Positions 40,637 to 49,009 of a stretch of 64,000 nt of DNA are shown piece by piece. The stretch is from positions 1 to 64,000 of the forward strand of contig DLKM01000010.1 in NCBI GenBank assembly GCA_002478945.1, written 5' to 3'. The position numbers and the translations under genes were made by a program. Position 1 is the stretch's first letter, and every line of letters begins with the position of its first letter. Origin of the DNA: Christensenella sp. UBA7588 (GTDB taxonomy: Bacteria; Bacillota; Clostridia; Christensenellales; CAG-917). The notes beneath the pieces are model-generated. The model saw only the letters and a program-made list of their open reading frames with translations. It made no database searches and was not told the DNA's origin.

Positions 40637-41749
40637 ATGGGATTTATTAAAAAACAACTTCTCAAAGTCATTCAATGGGAAGACAGCAGTCAAAATACAC
40701 TCGTACACAAGTTTGAGTACGACGACAGATATGCAATAATGAAAGGGTCGGAACTTATCGTCAGACCCTCTCAAGCGGCTATTTTCGCATATCGCGGCTC
40801 TATCTGCGACGTATTTACCGAGGGCAGTTGGAAGCTCGACGAAGGCTCTACGCCCGTTCTTACGGCACTCGCAAACTGGAAGTATGCGTTTGAAAATCCG
40901 AAACAGGTCGACGTATACTTCGTAAGCCTCAAAAGATTTACGCAAATGAAGTGGGGTACGCCCAATCCTATAATGATGCGCGACAAAGATTTCGGTATGA
41001 TTCGCATCGCAGGACACGGCGAATACGCTTTCCACGTTATGAATCCGCAAGTCTTTATGAGAGAGATTTACGGCACGACGCATTCTTATCAAACGGAGGA
41101 CATCGAGGAACATCTCAAGTCTTTGGTGCTTGCCGAACTTACCGATTTGCTCGGCGAATGCGAGATTCCCGCGCTCGAACTTGCGGCAAATTATCTCGAA
41201 CTCGGCGAAACTTGCGCAAAGCAAGTCGCACCCAAATTCAATGCAATCGGTCTTGACATCGACAACGTAATTATCCGCAATTTCAAACTTCCCGAAGCTG
41301 TGGAAAAGGCTATGGACAAGCGCACCACGCTCGGTGTGTTCGACGGCAAGATGAGCGATTACGCTCAATACGAATCCGTACAGGCAATGAGAGACGCCGC
41401 AAAGAATCCCGGAATGGGCGGTATGTTCGGCGCGGCAGGTATCGGACTCGGTATGGGCGCGAGAGTCGGCGGTCAATTCGCACAGAATCTCGACGAAGCC
41501 TCGACGCAAAAAGTCAAATGCTCCAAATGCGGCGCAAGCGTGAAAGCGGGTATGAAATTCTGTCCCGAATGCGGCGCAAAAATGGGCGCAGGCGCAACAG
41601 TTAAGTGTGCAAAATGCGGCGCAGACGTTCCCGAAGGAAGCAAGTTCTGCCCCGAGTGCGGACAAGCGATGACAAAGGCTTGCCCCGAATGCGGCGCGAA
41701 AGTCAAAGCAGGTATGAAATTCTGCCCCGAATGCGGAGCAAAGATTTGA
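40637..41749 (+). CDS. SPFH-domain protein with three C-terminal zinc ribbons (YdjI-like)
   Basis: 370 residues. Residues 1-255 match the SPFH/virion-core-like family of B. subtilis YdjI (opening MGFIKKQLLKVIQWEDSSQNTLVHKFEYDD; central PQVFMREIYGT). A Gly/Met-rich linker (NPGMGGMFGAAGIGLGMG) follows. The tail, about 293-370, holds three zinc ribbons of C-x2-C pairs, two containing the identical AGMKFCPECGAK. In Bacillus, YdjI is recruited to the membrane by YdjG/YdjH and helps anchor a PspA homologue. The next gene, nine bases downstream, encodes a YdjG-like partner. No PspA gene is adjacent. The ATG has a strong CGGAGG site. Confidence 0.85.
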   Translation: MGFIKKQLLKVIQWEDSSQNTLVHKFEYDDRYAIMKGSELIVRPSQAAIFAYRGSICDVFTEGSWKLDEGSTPVLTALANWKYAFENPKQVDVYFVSLKRFTQMKWGTPNPIMMRDKDFGMIRIAGHGEYAFHVMNPQVFMREIYGTTHSYQTEDIEEHLKSLVLAELTDLLGECEIPALELAANYLELGETCAKQVAPKFNAIGLDIDNVIIRNFKLPEAVEKAMDKRTTLGVFDGKMSDYAQYESVQAMRDAAKNPGMGGMFGAAGIGLGMGARVGGQFAQNLDEASTQKVKCSKCGASVKAGMKFCPECGAKMGAGATVKCAKCGADVPEGSKFCPECGQAMTKACPECGAKVKAGMKFCPECGAKI

Positions 41750-41757
41750 TAGGATAA

Positions 41758-42828
41758 ATGGCAGACGTTTTCAACTACAACGTATCTCAGGTCGTCAAAT
41801 GCGACAACTGCGGAGCGGATATGTTTTACGACCCGAGCGCAGGCGTATTGAGATGTCCGTATTGCGACGCCGTCCGCAACGTTAAGAAAAGTGCGTGTTA
41901 TCGCAGAGATTATCTTTCCGAGTGCGCAAACGGCGACGTCGAGACGGAGCAAGAAGTATTCAAATGCCCCAACTGCGCAGGAGATATTCCGCTTCAATCG
42001 TTCGATACGGCGGTCAAATGCCCGTACTGCGGAGCGACCAACGTTGTAAAAATCGAAGATTTGAAAGGATTGAAGCCCGATAGCATTCTCCCGTTCTCGG
42101 TGTCGAAGCAAGGTGCGTCCGACGCAGGCAAAAAGTGGATAAAAAGAAAACTTTTTGCACCTATTAAACTCAAGAGATGCTTCTCGGTGGACAATTTCAA
42201 AGGAATTTATATTCCGTCGTATGCGTTTACGGCAGACACGTTTTCACAATATGAAGGACGCGTCGGAGAGCGCAAAACGAGGGTTGTGGGCAGCGGAAAC
42301 AATCGTCGTACCGAAACGTACATCGAATGGCACAATATAAGCGGCACAACAAGCGAGTATTTCGAGGATATGGCGGTTGAGGCAAGCACTCAACTCACGC
42401 AAAAGGAACTCAACAAGATTTTGCCCTACGACACGGACAATATCGAGGCGTACAACAAAGACTACATAGCGGGTTTCAACGCAGAGCGTTACGACACGTC
42501 GTTGCGCGACGGATTCGGTATAGCGCAAGGGCAGATGGACGCCACTATTCGCAAAAAGATATTGTCAATCTACGGAGCGAGTATCGTCGATTATCTCAAC
42601 GTGGATACGCAGTATTCAAACACGCAATTTCGTTATATGTTGCTCCCCCTGTGGGTGTGCGCATACAAGTATCGCAAAAACTCTTATCGCTTCTTAATCA
42701 ACGGCAGAACGGGCAAATCGACAGGAAAGTCGCCAGTATCTCCGCTCAAAGTGATAATAACGGTGCTTATCGGTCTCGGACTAATCGTATTGGTCGCGTG
42801 GCTGTATCTGAACGGTTACTTTAACTAA
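41758..42828 (+). CDS. Zinc-ribbon membrane protein, YdjG-like partner of the SPFH protein
   Basis: 356 residues. Two zinc ribbons at the N-terminus (KCDNCGAD...RCPYCDA and KCPNCAGD...KCPYCGAT, residues about 19-100) are followed by a soluble domain with a conserved LKPDSILPFSVSKQGA stretch and LPLWVCAYKYRKNSYRFLINGRTGK, and one C-terminal membrane helix (about 333-352). This TFIIB-type zinc-ribbon layout is that of YdjG-family proteins encoded beside YdjI. It follows the SPFH gene with an eight-base gap, so the two are surely co-transcribed. Inferred role: membrane anchor for the SPFH protein in an envelope-stress response. Confidence 0.8.
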   Translation: MADVFNYNVSQVVKCDNCGADMFYDPSAGVLRCPYCDAVRNVKKSACYRRDYLSECANGDVETEQEVFKCPNCAGDIPLQSFDTAVKCPYCGATNVVKIEDLKGLKPDSILPFSVSKQGASDAGKKWIKRKLFAPIKLKRCFSVDNFKGIYIPSYAFTADTFSQYEGRVGERKTRVVGSGNNRRTETYIEWHNISGTTSEYFEDMAVEASTQLTQKELNKILPYDTDNIEAYNKDYIAGFNAERYDTSLRDGFGIAQGQMDATIRKKILSIYGASIVDYLNVDTQYSNTQFRYMLLPLWVCAYKYRKNSYRFLINGRTGKSTGKSPVSPLKVIITVLIGLGLIVLVAWLYLNGYFN

Positions 42829-42868
42829 AAAACAATTTACATAATCTGAAATTCGGAGGTAAAAACAA

Positions 42869-43066
42869 ATGATTACAAAAGATATGCTTATCATCGACGT
42901 TCTTGCACAAGGCGACCCCGATAAACTTGCAGAAGTATTGCAAGAGAGCGGTATGCATTGTTTGCATTGTATGCTTGCGCACGGCGAAACACTCGAAGAA
43001 GCTGCGGCGGTTCACGGAATCGATGTAGACGAGTTGGTTGCAAAACTCAACAAAACGTTGGGCTGA
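42869..43066 (+). CDS. DUF1858 redox-disulfide domain protein
   Basis: 65 residues. The CxxC pair at Cys31 and Cys34 in GMHCLHCMLAHGETLEEAA, followed by HGIDVDELVAKLN, is the signature of the hybrid-cluster-protein-associated redox disulfide domain. These small proteins occur in anaerobes, often near hybrid cluster protein genes, and may act as thiol-disulfide or nitrosative-stress carriers. No hcp gene is in the window. It has a strong CGGAGG ribosome site and lies 40 bases after the YdjG-like gene, so it may share that transcript; a terminator follows. Confidence 0.85.
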   Translation: MITKDMLIIDVLAQGDPDKLAEVLQESGMHCLHCMLAHGETLEEAAAVHGIDVDELVAKLNKTLG

Positions 43067-43164
43067 TAGCGCAAATAAGCGTATTGCGACGTTATAAGGA
43101 ATGAACGCTTAAAAACGAGCGTTTTCCTTGAATTTCGCAATGCAAAAAAACGATAAAAAACATC

Positions 43165-43195
43165 AAAAAAATCGTCGGTTTTCGACGATTTTTTT
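43165..43195 (+). terminator. Bidirectional terminator
   Basis: Stem ATCGTCG / CGACGAT (43171-43177 / 43183-43189) extended by A and T tracts on both sides. It serves the DUF1858 gene and the convergent spmB. Confidence 0.9.
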
Positions 43196-43196
43196 G

Positions 43197-43703
43197 TTAC
43201 ATAACCCTACACAGCGCACAGGCAATCAACGCTCCGAGCAACGTTGCAAACAACGACACGGGGATAGCGTAACGCAGTTTCTTTGCTTTGCAAGCGGACA
43301 AATATACGGCGGAAATATAGAAAATGGTTTCGCTTCCGCCTGCGATTACCGCGGCGCATCTTGCCTGATAGGAATCTGCGCCGTACGTTGCGATTATGTT
43401 TTCAAGCAATGCAACCGTGCCGTTTCCCGACAGGGGAACGAGAAGTATAAGTTCGGTTATTTCGCTGGGTATGCCTATATATCCGAGCGGCTTGGAAAGC
43501 AATTCGGCAATGAGTGCGGACAGTCCGCTGACCTTGAAAAGATGTATGCAGACAAAGATTGTCGCAACGTAAGGAAAGATGCTTTTTACAAGCGAAAGAC
43601 TCTCTTTCGTACCGTACAGAAAGCAATCGTAAACGCGCACTTTTTTTATGGCGCACACGATAATCGCAAACAACAGAATGAGGGGCAACAGATATACGCT
43701 CAT
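43197..43703 (-). CDS. spmB: Spore maturation protein B
   Basis: 168 residues. The hallmark stretch PLSGNGTVALLENIIATYGADSYQARCAAVIAGGSETIFY identifies SpmB, an inner-membrane protein of the nucleoside-transporter/gate family that, with SpmA, helps dehydrate the spore core. Length is normal. It overlaps spmA by four bases (ATGA), showing translational coupling. It stops two bases from the shared terminator. Together with spmA it supports a sporulating ancestry, although some non-sporulating Clostridia keep these genes. Confidence 0.94.
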   Translation of the reverse strand: MSVYLLPLILLFAIIVCAIKKVRVYDCFLYGTKESLSLVKSIFPYVATIFVCIHLFKVSGLSALIAELLSKPLGYIGIPSEITELILLVPLSGNGTVALLENIIATYGADSYQARCAAVIAGGSETIFYISAVYLSACKAKKLRYAIPVSLFATLLGALIACALCRVM

Positions 43704-44368
43704 TGTTTTTTACTTTTTGCAAATTTTTTCGTAAAATTGCAAAACGAGGGTTTTATCTTCATATTTTTCGACAATAAAACCTCGTTGTGCGCATTTTGCG
43801 CCGTTTTGTCGTTGTTCTTTTTGAGAGATAAAACCTTGCAGATAATCATACCGCACAGCGTTGCGATACCGCTCGATATAAGCGTAGGAACTATAATATC
43901 CGAGGCGTTTTTAGAGCCTGCCGTCGAACGCATCGCAACGACGGTTGCGGGGATAAGTTGTATGGATGTCGCATTGATGACGAGCAGCATAATCATATTG
44001 TCGGTGGCTTTATCCGAGCCGTTTTCCATCTTGCTCATTGCCTTTATTCCCGCAGGCGTCGCGACGCCGCCCATTCCGAGCATATTTGCCGACAGGTTGA
44101 TGCAAATCCAGTCGTACGCTTCCTCGCTTTCGTTTTTGAAAATTTTGCGAGTTATCGGCTTTAATATTTTCGATAACGCTTTGTCGAGTTTGGTTTCCTG
44201 CATCATTTTCAACACGGACAGCCACACCGCATAAATCGCCGTCAATTTGACGATAAGCATAATTGCCTGACTCACGCCGTCTATCATTGCAGGGAAAGCG
44301 GATTCGGGAGATTGTATAATCAGCGCAATCAGCGACGCAAGCGATATAAGTAGAAATGCCACACTCAT
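43700..44368 (-). CDS. spmA: Spore maturation protein A
   Basis: 222 residues. The stretch YAVWLSVLKMMQETKLDKALSKILKPITRKIF and ICINLSANMLGMGGVATPAGIKAMSKM are typical of SpmA, as is VINATSIQLIPATVVAMR. The C-terminus carries an extra charged tail of about 25 residues (HNEVLLSKNMKIKPSF and on) not usual in the family. First gene of the spmAB operon; its ribosome site is weak and no vegetative promoter is clear, which fits control by a sporulation sigma factor (sigma-E in B. subtilis). Divergent from metG. Confidence 0.93.
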   Translation of the reverse strand: MSVAFLLISLASLIALIIQSPESAFPAMIDGVSQAIMLIVKLTAIYAVWLSVLKMMQETKLDKALSKILKPITRKIFKNESEEAYDWICINLSANMLGMGGVATPAGIKAMSKMENGSDKATDNMIMLLVINATSIQLIPATVVAMRSTAGSKNASDIIVPTLISSGIATLCGMIICKVLSLKKNNDKTAQNAHNEVLLSKNMKIKPSFCNFTKKFAKSKKQ

Positions 44369-44412
44369 ACTAAAGAGTATTTTCGTATGCGCCGTTATAT
44401 GCGAACATCTTA

Positions 44413-44441
44413 TTTACAATTTCGTATAAAAGATGTATAAT
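44413..44441 (+). promoter_or_regulatory. Promoter of metG
   Basis: TTTACA (44413-44418), 17 bases, TATAAT (44436-44441). The leader is only about 45 bases, too short for a T-box riboswitch. Confidence 0.8.
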
Positions 44442-44492
44442 GTATAAACAAATTCGAGGCGAGTATCATTGGCTTGCCAAAGAGGTGCAACT

Positions 44493-46508
44493 ATGCAAGA
44501 TAAAAAGAAATTTTATATGACAACCGCCATTGCCTATGCTTCGGGCAAACCGCACATCGGCAACACTTATGAAATCGTACTTTCCGACCTTATCGCAAGA
44601 GCGAAACGAATGGAAGGCTACGACGTTTTTTTCCAGACGGGAACTGACGAACACGGCGAAAAAATCGAACTTAAAGCAAAAGACGCAGGCGTAACTCCGC
44701 AACAATTCGTAGACGAAAAAGCGGACGGCATCAAGCGCATCTGGGACTTGATGAATACCACCTACGATAAGTTTATTCGCACCACCGACAAGTATCACGA
44801 GGAGCAGGTGCAGAAGATATTCAAAAAGTTTTACGAGCAAGGAGACATATACAAAGGCTCTTACAAGGGCTGGTACTGCACGCCTTGCGAATCCTTCTGG
44901 ACGGAAAGCCAACTCGTAGACGGCAAATGTCCCGATTGCGGCGGAGAAGTCAAAATCGCGGAAGAAGAAGCGTATTTCTTCAAGATGAGCAAATACGCCG
45001 ACCGTTTGATGCAGTATTACGACGAACATCCCGATTTTATCACTCCCGTGTCTCGCAAAAACGAGATGGTCAACAACTTTATCAAGCCGGGACTTCAGGA
45101 TTTGTGCGTATCCCGCACGTCGTTTACTTGGGGCATTCCCGTGACGTTTGACGACAAGCACGTTATATACGTTTGGCTCGACGCTTTGACGAACTATATC
45201 ACGGGTATAGGTTTTGACGTAGACGGTAACAGCAGCGACCTTTACAAAAAAGAATGGCCCGCCGACGTGCATATCATCGGCAAAGACATCGTGCGTTTCC
45301 ACGTTATTTATTGGCCGATATTCCTTATGGCTTTGGGCGAACCGTTGCCGAAACAGATTTTCGGTCATCCGTGGCTGTTGATGAACGGCGGAAAGATGTC
45401 AAAGTCCAAGGGTAACGTCATTTATGCGGACGATTTGGTAAATTATTTCGGCGTCGACGCAGTCAGATACTTCCTGCTTTCGCAAATGCCGTTCGACAAC
45501 GACGGTATTATCGGCTGGGACGTCGTTATGGATACTATCAACAGCGAACTCGTCAACGTTTACGGCAACCTCGTGCAACGCACCATTGCGATGAGCAATA
45601 AATATTTCGGCGGCGTAGTGTGCGACAAAGGCGTAAGCGAACCCGTTGACGACGAGCTTAAGACGCTCGCAAAAGGCGCGAGAGATAAAGTGTTCGGCAA
45701 TATCGACAAGTATCGCGCGGCAGACGCATTGAGCGATATTTTTGCGGTTTTGCGCCGTGCAAACAAGTGTATCGACGAGACGATGCCGTGGGTTCTCGCA
45801 AAGGACGAGACCAAAAGAGACCGTCTTGCAACCGTGCTTTACAATCTTACTGAAACAATCGTGATTTGCGCGAGTTTGCTTGCGCCGTTTATGCCGACCA
45901 CGTCCGAAAAAGTGGCAAATCAATGCGGCGCGACTTTGCGCGGATACGACGAACTCGACAAGTTCGGACTTTTGCCTAACGGAACGAAAGTGGACGAAAA
46001 TCCCTCTCACATCTTTGCGAGAATCGACGTGGACAAGGTGCATAAAGACCTCGTCGCAAAAGGACTCGTCGCAAGCGACGAAGAAAAAGCCGAAGCCGAA
46101 AAAGAAGCTCCGAAAGCGGCTAAAAAAGAGCAGAAAGAGGATAAAAAGCAAGATAATGTCGCGGACGTTTCGGAAATAACCATAGACGATTTTGCAAAAG
46201 TGCAACTTCGCGTCGGAAGAATTCTGACAGCCGAAAAAGTTGAAAAAGCGGATAAACTCCTCAAATTCTCCGTTCAAATCGGCGACGAAGTACGCACGAT
46301 AGTCAGCGGTATCGCAAAGTATTACACGCCCGAAGAAACGGTGGGTAAGAACGTCGTTGTCGTGTCCAACCTCAAGCCTGCGAAATTGCGCGGAATCGAG
46401 AGTCAGGGTATGTTGCTTTGCGCTTGCCAAAAGAACGAGGACGGAAGCGAAAACGTCGTTCTCGTATCTCCCGAAAAATCCGTGGACAGCGGTTGCGTGG
46501 TAAGATAG
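44493..46508 (+). CDS. metG: Methionyl-tRNA synthetase
   Basis: 671 residues from the ATG at 44493 (AGAGGTG in front); an upstream TTG eight codons earlier is not needed. HIGN at residues 21-24 and KMSKS at 301-305 are the class I signatures. One zinc knuckle (CTPC ... CPDC, about 130-150) places it in the single-zinc bacterial type. After the anticodon-binding domain comes a Lys/Glu/Ala-rich linker (EKEAPKAAKKEQKEDKKQD) and a C-terminal OB-fold tRNA-binding domain (ITIDDFAKVQLRVGRIL to the end). It begins the metG-tatD-radical SAM-rsmA cluster. Confidence 0.97.
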   Translation: MQDKKKFYMTTAIAYASGKPHIGNTYEIVLSDLIARAKRMEGYDVFFQTGTDEHGEKIELKAKDAGVTPQQFVDEKADGIKRIWDLMNTTYDKFIRTTDKYHEEQVQKIFKKFYEQGDIYKGSYKGWYCTPCESFWTESQLVDGKCPDCGGEVKIAEEEAYFFKMSKYADRLMQYYDEHPDFITPVSRKNEMVNNFIKPGLQDLCVSRTSFTWGIPVTFDDKHVIYVWLDALTNYITGIGFDVDGNSSDLYKKEWPADVHIIGKDIVRFHVIYWPIFLMALGEPLPKQIFGHPWLLMNGGKMSKSKGNVIYADDLVNYFGVDAVRYFLLSQMPFDNDGIIGWDVVMDTINSELVNVYGNLVQRTIAMSNKYFGGVVCDKGVSEPVDDELKTLAKGARDKVFGNIDKYRAADALSDIFAVLRRANKCIDETMPWVLAKDETKRDRLATVLYNLTETIVICASLLAPFMPTTSEKVANQCGATLRGYDELDKFGLLPNGTKVDENPSHIFARIDVDKVHKDLVAKGLVASDEEKAEAEKEAPKAAKKEQKEDKKQDNVADVSEITIDDFAKVQLRVGRILTAEKVEKADKLLKFSVQIGDEVRTIVSGIAKYYTPEETVGKNVVVVSNLKPAKLRGIESQGMLLCACQKNEDGSENVVLVSPEKSVDSGCVVR

Positions 46509-46514
46509 TTTCAC

Positions 46515-46538
46515 ACCGCCTCTGTCGAGGCGGTTTTT
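46515..46538 (+). terminator. Terminator-like hairpin between metG and tatD
   Basis: A perfect 8-base stem ACCGCCTC / GAGGCGGT with a four-base loop followed by TTTTT, ending about seven bases before the tatD ATG. The only Shine-Dalgarno-like sequence for tatD (GAGG) lies in the 3' arm, so the hairpin could also limit tatD translation. Confidence 0.75.
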
Positions 46539-46544
46539 ATAAAA

Positions 46545-47315
46545 ATGATAGACACCCATTGCCATCTCAACGATGAAAAACTATTGCCGCAAGCCGACGC
46601 AATCGTCGGCAATTTCGCAAGCGACGATATAGAGAGCGCAATCTGCGTCGGCTACGATATGCCCTCGTCGAGGCTTGCCGTGCAACTTGCCGATAAGTAT
46701 GACAGGCTTTATTGCGCAATAGGAATTCATCCCCACGACGCGGATACCGCAAACGCTTCCGCTTACGACGAATTAAAAACGCTTTCGCAAACCGAAAAGT
46801 GCGTCGCAATCGGAGAGATTGGCTTGGATTATTATTACGATTTGAGTGAAAGAGACGTCCAACGCAAGGCGTTTTGCGAGCAAATCGAACTTGCCGACGA
46901 GATGAAACTCCCCGTCGTTTTGCACGTCAGAGACGCATACGACGACGCAAGAAAGATTCTGTTCGATATGAAAAATCGCTTGAATCACGGCTTGCTTTTG
47001 CATTGCTATTCCGGCTCGAGCGAGTACGTAAAAGTGTTCGATAAGTTGGACGCGTATTACTCCTTCGGCGGCGCGATAACTTTCAAAAACGCAAAGCACA
47101 ATATCGAATCTCTTTCAAACGTACCTATACAAAGACTCGTGTTGGAAACGGACTGTCCGTATATGACTCCCGTTCCGTACAGAGGCAAACTCAACGAACC
47201 AAAATACGTTTCGCTCGTTCTCGAAAAAGCAAGCGAAGTGCTTGGAATAGACAAAGACGAGTTGGATAGAATAACGACTCAAAATGCAAAAAGACTGTTT
47301 TATCGGTTGAAATAA
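46545..47315 (+). CDS. tatD: TatD-family metal-dependent hydrolase / DNase
   Basis: 256 residues, the normal family length. Metal ligands: DTHCHL at residues 3-8 (HxH), GEIGLDYYYD (Glu), LHVRDA and LHCYSG (His), and ETDCPYMTP (Asp). TatD enzymes are Mg-dependent 3'-5' exonucleases with a TIM-barrel fold. It sits between metG and a radical SAM gene, the usual Firmicute place. The start codon is right after the metG hairpin and has no free Shine-Dalgarno, so its expression likely depends on read-through from metG. Confidence 0.95.
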   Translation: MIDTHCHLNDEKLLPQADAIVGNFASDDIESAICVGYDMPSSRLAVQLADKYDRLYCAIGIHPHDADTANASAYDELKTLSQTEKCVAIGEIGLDYYYDLSERDVQRKAFCEQIELADEMKLPVVLHVRDAYDDARKILFDMKNRLNHGLLLHCYSGSSEYVKVFDKLDAYYSFGGAITFKNAKHNIESLSNVPIQRLVLETDCPYMTPVPYRGKLNEPKYVSLVLEKASEVLGIDKDELDRITTQNAKRLFYRLK

Positions 47316-47343
47316 TGACGATAAAATGCGTTTTAGGATAGAT

Positions 47344-47961
47344 ATGACAAATAATTACGTTTATGAATTCGGCGACAGCCTATATCTGAACATCACAAAC
47401 CGTTGCCCAAACAACTGCGAATTTTGCATTCGCAATATCAAGGACGGCGTGAGCGGCAGCGATTTGTGGTTGCTCAAAGAACCCACTTTTCAAGAACTTG
47501 TAAACGACATTTCTATGTATGATTTGAAGAAGTACAAAGAGGTCGTTTTCTGCGGATTCGGAGAGCCGACTTGCAATCTGTCGATGATTTCGCAAATTGC
47601 GCCTTATCTGAAAAATACGGGGTGCAAGACAAGAATCAATACCAACGGACTTGCAAATCTGATAAACAAGAGAGACGACGTGGCAAAGCTGATTGCTCCG
47701 TATATCGATTCGGTATCGATTTCGCTCAATGCGTCGAACGCGCAGGTGTATCAGGAGATTTGCAGAAGCAAATTCGGAGAGGACGCTTTTTATGCGATGC
47801 TGAAATTCGCAAAGGACTGCGTTGACGCAGGTATCGATACGACGATGTCGGTGGTCGATTTCATCGGAGAAGAAGAAGTGGAAGCGTGCAGAAAACTCGC
47901 TCTCGAGGCAGGCGCGCATTTCAAGGTCAGAGAAACGATATACGAAGATACCGAGTATTAA
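47344..47961 (+). CDS. TatD-associated radical SAM protein (TIGR04038 type)
   Basis: 205 residues from the ATG at 47344, which has AGGA five bases upstream; an ATG six codons earlier lacks a site. The radical SAM cluster motif CPNNCEFC (CxxxCxxC) is near residue 22-29, with GFGEPTCN (the GGEP-like motif) and TNGLAN following. The short length, lacking auxiliary cluster domains, and the place right after tatD match the TatD-linked radical SAM family, whose reaction is unknown. In B. subtilis the gap between tatD and rsmA holds yabE and the M5 ribonuclease gene instead; none is here. Confidence 0.88.
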   Translation: MTNNYVYEFGDSLYLNITNRCPNNCEFCIRNIKDGVSGSDLWLLKEPTFQELVNDISMYDLKKYKEVVFCGFGEPTCNLSMISQIAPYLKNTGCKTRINTNGLANLINKRDDVAKLIAPYIDSVSISLNASNAQVYQEICRSKFGEDAFYAMLKFAKDCVDAGIDTTMSVVDFIGEEEVEACRKLALEAGAHFKVRETIYEDTEY

Positions 47962-48095
47962 GAAAAAACAGAAGAAAACTTTGCATCGCATCGTTTGCTT
48001 CCGCTTTTATCTTTTGTACTTCGACTGTTTGTCTTTGGTACGATAGTAGTGTGGTTCGCATCGCGACATATATGCAAAACGCGCAAAGGTAAAAT

Positions 48096-48938
48096 ATGGA
48101 AAACAACAGTATAAAAGACATAATCAGGGGCGTTGATTTTCATTTCAACAAGGCACTCGGACAAAATTTTATCACGGACGGCAATTTGCTTGACGCAATC
48201 GTTGCCGACAGCGGTATAACCTGCGACGACGTAGTCGTGGAGATTGGCACGGGCGCAGGCACGTTGACCCGCGCAATCGCAAAGGTCGCAAAAAAGGTGT
48301 ATTCGTTCGAAGTCGACCGCAATCTCGAACCCGTGCTTGCGTTGTCTCTGCAAGGATTGGAAAACGTCGAGGTAATTTTCAAAGACGTTCTCAAAATGAA
48401 AGACGACGCATTCAAAGAAATAGTCGACACGCCGTTCAAGGTCGTTGCGAATCTTCCGTACTATATTACAACTCCGCTTGCGATGAGATTTATCGAAAGC
48501 AGTCTCGACGTTACGAGCTTAACGATTATGGTGCAAAAAGAGGTTGCAGACAGATTCGTCGCAAAAGCAAACACTCCCGATTATTCCGCAATCACGCTTG
48601 CGATTGAAATGGCAGGCAATGCGCAAATCACGAGAAACGTGTCGAGAAATATGTTTTTCCCGTCTCCTAACGTGGACAGCGCGGTGGTGCGAATCGATTT
48701 GGACAGAAACAAACTTGCGGGAGAGGATTTTGCTCTCGTTCACAAACTTGTAAGGGGAGCGTTTGCAATGAGAAGAAAGACGCTTGCAAACAACCTCAGC
48801 GTTTCTTTGGGATTGTCAAAACAAGAAGCGACGGATATAATTCTTGAGGCAGGATTCCCTCCGCTAGTGAGAGGAGAGGCGTTGTCGCTTGCGGATTATA
48901 TAACCTTGTCGCACGTCGTGGCAAACAGACAAAAATGA
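48096..48938 (+). CDS. rsmA: 16S rRNA adenine dimethyltransferase RsmA (KsgA)
   Basis: 280 residues. KALGQNFI near the N-terminus, the SAM-binding loop VEIGTGAGTLT (about 48-58), the acidic FEVDRNL, and the catalytic NLPYYI at residues 119-124 are diagnostic. FFPSPNVDSAVVRI and RRKTLANNLS follow as usual. It dimethylates two adjacent adenines in helix 45 of 16S rRNA late in 30S assembly. AAAGGT precedes the ATG. The 134-base gap before it shows no clear promoter. Confidence 0.96.
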   Translation: MENNSIKDIIRGVDFHFNKALGQNFITDGNLLDAIVADSGITCDDVVVEIGTGAGTLTRAIAKVAKKVYSFEVDRNLEPVLALSLQGLENVEVIFKDVLKMKDDAFKEIVDTPFKVVANLPYYITTPLAMRFIESSLDVTSLTIMVQKEVADRFVAKANTPDYSAITLAIEMAGNAQITRNVSRNMFFPSPNVDSAVVRIDLDRNKLAGEDFALVHKLVRGAFAMRRKTLANNLSVSLGLSKQEATDIILEAGFPPLVRGEALSLADYITLSHVVANRQK

Positions 48939-49009
48939 TATGACGTTTGCTTGCGGAAGCGAAACGGTGTAACGTTTTCAAAAGCAAAAAAATATATAAA
49001 CAGAGTATT

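Noticed and set aside
44369..44492. Possible T-box riboswitch before metG.
   Set aside because: The leader from the predicted promoter is only about 45 bases and has no specifier or antiterminator structure.
44469..44492. A TTG start for metG eight codons upstream.
   Set aside because: The added residues are not part of the family and would cover the AGAGGTG ribosome site of the ATG at 44493.
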